Positions 57,497-64,000 of a stretch of 64,000 nucleotides of DNA are shown piece after piece. A program made the translations under genes and the position numbers. The notes beneath the pieces were generated by a model. The model searched no databases. It was given only the letters and a program-made list of their open reading frames with translations, and was not told where the DNA came from. Positions within the stretch are counted from its first letter, which is position 1. Each line of letters starts with the position of its first letter. The DNA is from Crocodylus rhombifer (taxonomy: Eukaryota > Chordata > Crocodylia > Crocodylidae): positions 497,579-561,578 of the forward strand of contig JAVSML010024356.1 of NCBI GenBank assembly GCA_038503035.1, written 5' to 3'.

Positions 57497-58669
57497 TGTC
57501 ACAGGGGGACAACACAGTATAGCCCTGAAGGGGAGAAGGGGAACCCTGGGACCCGAAACAAGGCTGGGGAGAGGAGGGGAGAAGAAAAGAAACCAACAAA
57601 CTCCTTACAGGCAGCCGACGACACAGGAAAACCAGAAGGAGCGGCGGGACCCACGCAGCTGATTAGCTGCGTCTTTTTCAAACTTCAGCCACTGCAATCA
57701 ATGATGTTCGGAGCTGGCACGGGGGCATAAAGAGAACCCCGAGGGAAGATGAGGGGAGGAGAGCTGGAGACCAGCTAGGAGAGGAGACAAGCTTGGAGCC
57801 TCACGCGGAGGCAAGGGAGAGGCCAGCCCCGAGGCTGGGACACGTTCCCCTACAGCAGGATGGGGAACGCTCAGGGAGAGGTGGCAGATGCTCTGGTTGC
57901 CGGCGGCGACTCTGGGCATAAGGAGCCCAAGATCCGATGCTACGGGAGGACCCACCCTGAAGAGAAGGGAATAGAAGAGGACCCGTCAATCCAGGTGGGG
58001 TCGGTGCGGGTTTGGGGGAGCACCCCAGAAGCCATCCCGGCAGGGAACCAAATACAAGCGGAGAGGGAAGCCACAGAGTCCTGGGTTTGACCAGGCGGGA
58101 CCACTCGGTGTGGGACTGAGTGGCCATCAGGGAAGCGCAGCACCCAGCCTTAGGGGGTTGCAGATAGAGTTAAGAACGGAGGGGACTTCCCCCGGGACAA
58201 GGGAGTCCAAACTTTGAATTATAGCCTGGGAGGCTTACAGGCTGATCTTTCTTTTATGTTTTGTGGAGTGGCCCATGGCTAGAGGGCCAGGGAAGAACCC
58301 TGAGTAGGGGTCCCCCCCCAGTGGAGTCTAGGCTCAGGACAAGCCTACAGATTCGTCACCAGGTCATCTGGGCATCACAAGGCGAGGGTCGGCCCTGGGG
58401 ATCGCCGGCAATCTTGGTGTGGCTGGGTATTAGGGCAAGGTGTAGGGGAGGGTGGAGCCTTGCAGAAGATCATCACCTCAAGAGTCCCAACACTGGAGAA
58501 GCTTAAGTAGCTGACCCCTCCATTGAAGATTCGAGCAAAGTCGTGGCAGGTGAGATAGGGGCGGGGACTACTTCTAAGACCGATCCGGAAAGAGACCAAA
58601 TCCAGGGTTGAAGTGCCAGGCCAGAGGCCGAACAGCGCGAGACTGTATGTTCGAGGCCCACCGGCAGCA
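57497..58669 (+). mobile_element. Candidate solo LTR or unclassified GC-rich element
   Basis: Sharp GC-rich block of 1173 bp starting TGTCACAGGGGGAC and ending GGCAGCA, flanked by identical GAGTG (57492-57496 and 58670-58674). A TATA-like GGGGCATAAAGAG lies near 57720, followed by purine-rich sequence. TG/CA ends with a 5-bp duplication suit an LTR, but I found no AATAAA, and five bases can match by chance. Layout (TATA, purine-rich leader, T/G-rich part near 58250) recalls the repeat at 12821-13765. Open frames on both strands have no domain. Confidence 0.35.
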
Positions 58670-58674
58670 GAGTG

Positions 58675-61658
58675 GTTAGCACTACATCTGGTCACCTTTG
58701 ATGCTTCAGTTGGATTAATGGGGGACAGCCTCCAGCTTGAGTCTGGAATGAGACATGGTTTTTGGAACCATAGTCAGACAACCTATACATTATGCTGCCA
58801 CATAGCAGGATTTGTGTATGCATAGTAATAGTTATCACTCAAACTCAGGAGGTATAGTTTCACCTTAATGAAATAAAAAGGCCACCATCAACTTCATGGG
58901 ATTAGAATGCTTTGGGTTTACTTTGTTATGGATAGGTTTAATTTATTTTATTTTGAATGAAAGCATCAGACACTTGCTTTTGGATATTTGTTGTTTTGTC
59001 CACTAGATTAATTATTTTTCCCCTAAATAAAAAAGTGAATGCAGACTTCTCCAAATATTTATAGTGAGAGTCAGAAAACTGAATAACTACTTTTTGAATA
59101 AATTTTTCTTACATGATCAAAACATTATTAGTATTTTGTTCTTTTACAGTATTATTAGAGATGAAAGAGGAATAGCTACACCCCCAGTATCACAAAAAAC
59201 CCCAGTTCAGAAATACTTATCACACAAATCAGATAAGAAATGTAAACTTGAATCATGGAATCCCTAAAATAAGTTACCAGTATAATCAGTGGAACAGCTG
59301 AGTATATAAAGGGATATCTTTGTATATTGAGAAATGGTAAATTAATTTCAAAAGATATTTCTGGAGGTCATAATGGTGGTCAGACATTTTTCCAAGTTTA
59401 TTTCTTTGAATTAATATGCCTACCTTCAGTAATTAGGAACCAATAGGAACTGGAAGGAGGGGGCCTGAGAAAGAAGAAACCACTCAGCTGCTTTTTAGTT
59501 GTATTTTAAATCTAGGTTGAAATATAAAGGCTTAATTCTGATGTTATATACTAACTGTATGCATAATGCTGCATGTGGTATCTTGTAAAAGCAGCTACTG
59601 TGCTTGAACATGCAAGAGGATTAGTTCATTTTATAAAAGGTGTGTCAATCTATGGGCCTACATAAACAGCAACCTAAATAAGACCCTGACTTAGTTGTTT
59701 TATTTTCTGTGAACATCGAATAATCTACAGCCAAATATCTTTTGAATTATTGTTTACTTCATTTGTTTTTCTTTCTGTTTTTTCTAAGCAATAAGACCCT
59801 GACCAGAGCCAGGCCTCTCTGAGGGACAGACAGCAGCTGGGTTGTGCCAACGACTTGCAAGAGAGCCAAACATGTGTTCAGAGTTTTATGCTGTTTGTTC
59901 CAGGCAGACGTGTGTTTAAAGGAACCACTGGAAAATCGAAAAACATTCTGGTTAGTAAAAATTCTGCTCATGTCATATTTTCAGACTTTTTTTAAACTCA
60001 TTATTGCTGATGACAGTTGCATTGTTTGTTCTACTGCATTTCATCATAAAATCAGGTGATCACATTTATATATTTTTTGCTAATCAATCAGGTGCATAAA
60101 AATTAAAGTGAAGATCATAGTTAACAGATATTATGAAAAATTTTACCAAAGAGATCTCCCAAACCCAAAACAAACAGGTTCCCTTTCAGACACCCTATCA
60201 CTCCATCTATCCTCTGACCCACAGGAAAAGATTAGGAAGATAGGGAAAAATGACAAGACCTTCTTTTCTTAGTCATTTACATTCCATTGCTGATGATGAT
60301 CCTCATCCTAAAGTTAGTCTTTTTCAAGGATGAGTTAAATAAATGGGGTTACAGAAGTGGAGAGACATTAGCGTTTCAGCTAATGAAGTATATGATCAAA
60401 TTACGCAGAAAGACTGACACACAAGAAGACCTCAGACTACTTCCAAATTATGGTCCATAGTTCTAGGAAATGGTTTTAACAATTTAACTAACAGTACCTA
60501 ACAGCTATTTGAATAAAAATTGTGTTGCACAGTAGACTCATTAGTAAAGGCATTATCCAGTTTAGATGATAAATGTGTTTTAGTAGTCATATAAGAAAAT
60601 AGTCCTTTATGTCTCACTCAGGTGAAACTACTAATTAAGTCAACATGCTGTAAGAGCTTTCCATAGCAGCCTACTTAACTGTACAAAATACAACTTTAAT
60701 TTTAAAAAATGGAAAAATAGGGGAAGAAATCTGCCTGCTACAAAAAAAAAAATACCCAGAGGAAAACCAGAGAGGAAGAAAAACAGGCATTTCCGTAGAG
60801 CATCCTCATATGGGAAAGAATTAGGGAAATGCAGATTTGAAGAGGGACTTTTAAGAACTGCACAGAACAAAGCATTTGCAGTGCACAGCAAATTTTGCTG
60901 GTCTTATGGCATCCACAAAGTATGCGATATATTCTTGTGTGTCATCTACTGGATTTAACTACTCAGTGAGACAATGAGAAAATGTTTATCCTCCCCTTCA
61001 AGGAAAATGTCAGTGAAAACAAGACAAACCAAAAAAATCATATAATTTTCTCCACTGATATACTTAACTTTTGGTGGAAATTTGGGTCAAAAAATATTTT
61101 GGCAAATACCAAAATTTGGTAACCAGAACCCAGTGGCAGATGTAATGGGTCAGTGGTGCAGCCAACAAGTAAAGAATAGTTTTAAATAATTATAGGAAAC
61201 AAAACAACACCCCCCCAAAAAGGCAATAGAAAGCAAGACCTTCTAAATAACCACATAATCCCACACCTAAATTCAAGGCAATAAATTCTACAGAGCACAA
61301 ACACCAGCAGCCAAGCTGTTCTTATACCTAAGGATTTTCTCAGCTTAATTAAGTGGTGCAGGAGCATCTGCCTGGAATGCTCAAAAGCATCCTCAGGAAA
61401 CAGGTGTGAATTATTTACATTTCTAATAAGTGGGATAAAAAAAAATCAAAGCAATTATGTCAGTACCCCACAGCGAGTCTTCCTCACTCAGCAGGCTAGG
61501 CAAAGTGGATAAGACTGCAGGTAGACAAGTAGATTGTGATGGGGAACCCTTTAGCAGCTAAGCCTTTATCTCTTTCTTTATCTCTGCCCAGAGAAGGTCA
61601 GCTGGATGAGAGCACTAGGTCCTAATCTAGGCCTCTTTGGTTTATTCCCACCATAAAC
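58675..61658. other. AT-rich unique DNA, nothing recognised
   Basis: About 3 kb without a recognised repeat. A minus frame of 83 codons (60891-60640) is hydrophobic and phenylalanine-rich because of poly-A/T composition, and I do not consider it coding. Confidence 0.6.
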
Positions 61659-61921
61659 TGGATGTGTCTACACATTCATTAACACACCGTAATTACAGCA
61701 TATTAAGTTTAGAACCTATAATAAATAACAGGTACTAAACTTAAGGTGTTATAATTGGCCCCACTGCGCATTAGTGTAGGTGAATGCTTTTTAAGTGATG
61801 CTTAATGCCCGTTGGACTCAATCTACTGTGCATTAGCACATCAGCACAGTTTTTGCCAGCCACATTAATGCACAGTAGAATGAGTCCAATGAGCATTAAG
61901 CATCTCATGTAGATGTGTCCA
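61659..61921. mobile_element. Palindromic MITE, family A, full-length-looking copy
   Basis: Terminal repeats TGGATGTGTCTACACAT and, reversed, TGGACACATCTACATGA. Two internal hairpins: TAAGTTTAGAACCT against AGGTACTAAACTTA near 61704-61743 (13 of 14), and long arms 61797-61840/61861-61904 (44 bp each, about nine in ten paired). The AGGTACTAAA centre is shared with the copy at 1755. 263 bp, non-coding, no target duplication recognised. Confidence 0.75.
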
Positions 61922-64000
61922 CTGTTTGGCTGTGTCTTTCCTTAGAATTGCTTTGTTAGCCTCCCTTCTCTCTCCTTCATGCAGCACTCCTTAAAGGGCA
62001 GGCACGACACACTGCAAGAACAAAGACTTCTAGTTGCAGAGAACACACTGTATAAATGGAGAGGACTTCAGTCCTTATCCTAGCAGTCTCTGTTCAGTGC
62101 CTGCAAGAAGAGCAGCACACAGCCCTGAAATCGGAGGGAGGTCCTACACCTGTAAAAACCAGACTGGTCTTCCCCATAATTCAATATTTGTGAGAAAAAT
62201 CATTTGGGCTTTGCTAAATTTTTTTGTGGAGAGAAGTTGTTAAGAAGCATAATCTAGATATCTTCAGCTGCCAATTGGTCCTCCCCCGCCCGCCCGCATT
62301 GATGGTAAACTGACTTTTTCTCTCTAAATTGTTTTTTATTAAACAAGCAAACAACTTCTATTTCCTATCAAATAAGAAAACTGAAAGAAAAGTGTCACAT
62401 CTCCCTAATAAAGATGTATTTTTAAATAGTTTTTAGCAATGTAGTTAAATTAAGCTGTGATCTAGCTAAGAGACATATTTTACCTTAGAGTAGCTTCTCA
62501 CTTACTTCTGTATACATTTATTTATGTATAAATTTACTCATGGCATTCAGCACTACACAATGATGGACACAAAAAAGTTCATGAATTAACCTTTCACTTC
62601 CTTTATATGTTTTATATCTATGTTACAGAGGGATACCGAGGCAGATTAAATGATTTAAATTAGCTGAATCTTGATTTTGAGTCCTTCAGCATGTTAACCA
62701 CTATCCCCTCCTTTCTCTTAAAAATTCATTGATTAATTTAGTTTACAATAGCAATAATTAGGGGGTTAAAGTAACTTCTCCATAGTCATGTTTAAACTCT
62801 TTGCAAGTTTAATCCCATGGTTTGTGATCATTCACATTCAGTATTTCACTGCTTCTAGAACAATAGATTTTTAGCCTGAGGGCTCTTGAGCTGAAGGATA
62901 AATGTCTCATGCTGTTAGAATACATGCTAGCTTAGTCACTTGTTCATATAAGGTCATGAGCAGTACAGATGTGTCGTAATAACTGCTTTTAATGATTACT
63001 TTCAGATCAAATAATGTTCAAGAGATTACCACATCTGTAAAAAGGCCCTAAATGAAAGTACAGGACATTTTGTACAGAAAGATTTAGAAAAGCAGCTGTT
63101 ATTTATAGGGACAGCAACTTTGTGTTGTAGTACTGATGTGTAAACTGGCAAAACCTTCTTCAGTTTAGTGATAGAGAAAAACAAATAACCTCTGAGCTTT
63201 TATGAATCTAATATTGTGTAGATGGTCCTCTTTAACCTAGTCTTTGGCTTAGAAAGCACCTGTAAAGCTGTTTGCGCTGTGTTGTCCTTTTGTTCACTCC
63301 TCTTCTCCTACATGACGTTGATTATTCTGCGTGTGTGCGCTACTAGCATAGGTTGAAATATTTCCCTCAGTTTTCTGAAAGCCTGTCATCATTGTCTAGA
63401 ATCAAATTAAGCATATTGCATGTGATCATTTCTTTGAGGCTCATGTTGGGTTTGGGGACTAACCAGCTACAAAAGCATCCACACAATAGCCAAAGAATCG
63501 GCAGGTTTTTGCTATTGGGTTTTTTTCCTCCTGCTTAGTAACAGGTGGTATTTATCCAAGCAGCCTGAGCTGGGCAGCTGGCTGATGGGTCCCTCCAGCT
63601 GGACATCCTTTCCCCATTTAGTTCAATCACACCTGCTTTAGTCAGCAAACAAGGGCCTTTTTCATCTTCTATATCTGCAGAAAAGGGTGAGCATGTGTAT
63701 GGGGAGGGGTGGATAAGGAACCTTGGACCAATTACACCACTTTCAGCTGCAGTATTTCATGATGTCTGCAGACCCCATCTGGTCTCTTACCAAAGAAAAA
63801 AATTGGGTTTAAAGGTTTTCTTCTCTGTTTTGCTCTGTTACGCTATTCTCTTTAACACAGCTATTTCATTATCTCTCGCTATCATTTGATCAGATTTATC
63901 TTCCATTAAAACTTCCTTTCCCTTGAAGCAGACAGTGACATGAGTATGCATGCCTCTCCCAGCTTTTATTGTGCTGAATTAAGAAATGGTAGAATAGTCT
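61922..64000. other. AT-rich unique DNA, nothing recognised
   Basis: No open frame over about 70 codons and no repeat family. The stretch around 62280-62300 has a small C-rich patch. Confidence 0.6.

Noticed and set aside
57801..58127. 108-codon minus frame and neighbours in a GC-rich block
   Set aside because: Inside the candidate LTR, with mutually overlapping frames and low-complexity composition.
58650..58690. tRNA-like A and B box words (TGTTCGAGGCCC and GTGGTTAGCAC)
   Set aside because: The B-box-like word precedes the A-box-like word, so the order is wrong for a tRNA or a tRNA-derived SINE head.
60640..60891. 83-codon minus frame with hydrophobic stretches resembling membrane segments
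   Set aside because: Phenylalanine and leucine richness follows from T-rich codons on an A-rich strand. No start context or homolog is recognised.
62700..63660. Possible conserved enhancer with homeodomain-type words (TTGATTAATTTAG, CAATAATTAG)
   Set aside because: Such words are expected in AT-rich DNA, and conservation cannot be judged from one sequence.
1..64000. CRISPR arrays, operons, prokaryotic or phage genes
   Set aside because: No regularly spaced repeats, no compact coding, and abundant vertebrate CR1 and hAT elements; the sequence is eukaryotic.

Overview
This is a 64 kb stretch of vertebrate nuclear DNA in which I recognise no host protein-coding exon and no canonical RNA gene. 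The longest open frames, about 300 codons each, are reverse-transcriptase remnants of CR1 LINEs. Their 3' ends (tails of the type TTCTATGATTCTATGAA), with several CR1 subfamilies on both strands and many GC-rich palindromic MITEs, point to a sauropsid. A crocodilian is my best guess and a turtle is possible. There is one 245-base assembly gap (8957-9201). The window looks like gene desert or the inside of a very large intron.

Layout. 0-5 kb: unique DNA, a MITE, then a nested pair in which a younger plus-strand CR1 (2956-4266) sits inside an older minus-strand CR1 split into 2733-2955 and 4267-5076. 5-10 kb: a non-autonomous hAT (5334-6290, target duplication 7/8), GC-rich unclassified DNA, the gap, and a 31-bp exact direct repeat around a second GC-rich element. 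10-16 kb: a MIR/CORE-SINE-like relic, a Penelope-like fragment with a decayed hammerhead-type core, and a minus-strand retroviral-type LTR between two related GC-rich repeats. 16-22 kb: a hAT relic, the best-preserved CR1 (16978-18578), and a 524-bp MITE made of serial hairpins. 22-41 kb: mostly AT-rich unique DNA with two exact CTCF-core matches (23715, 34530), a Helitron-like element (32766-33447), two copies of a 1.2-kb TIR element (30409, 40532; the second carries a CpG-dense block), and old CR1 and palindromic relics. 41-64 kb: further MITEs, two hAT elements (45692-46360 with a perfect 8-bp duplication, 51096-51459), a perfect 60-nt palindrome (52356-52415), an older CR1 (53170-55240), an isolated CR1 endonuclease domain (56232-56612), a hAT with an inverted-duplicated end, and a possible solo LTR (57497-58669).

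Nothing forms a gene system. The biology is layered transposition. CR1 reverse transcriptase accounts for the LINEs. Absent hAT-type transposases and a Helitron Rep/helicase must have mobilised the short elements. The most unusual material is the family of multi-hairpin MITEs that share a TGTCYASA-type terminus. All coordinates were read by eye, so element ends are good to a few bases where TIRs or target duplications are cited and to tens of bases elsewhere.
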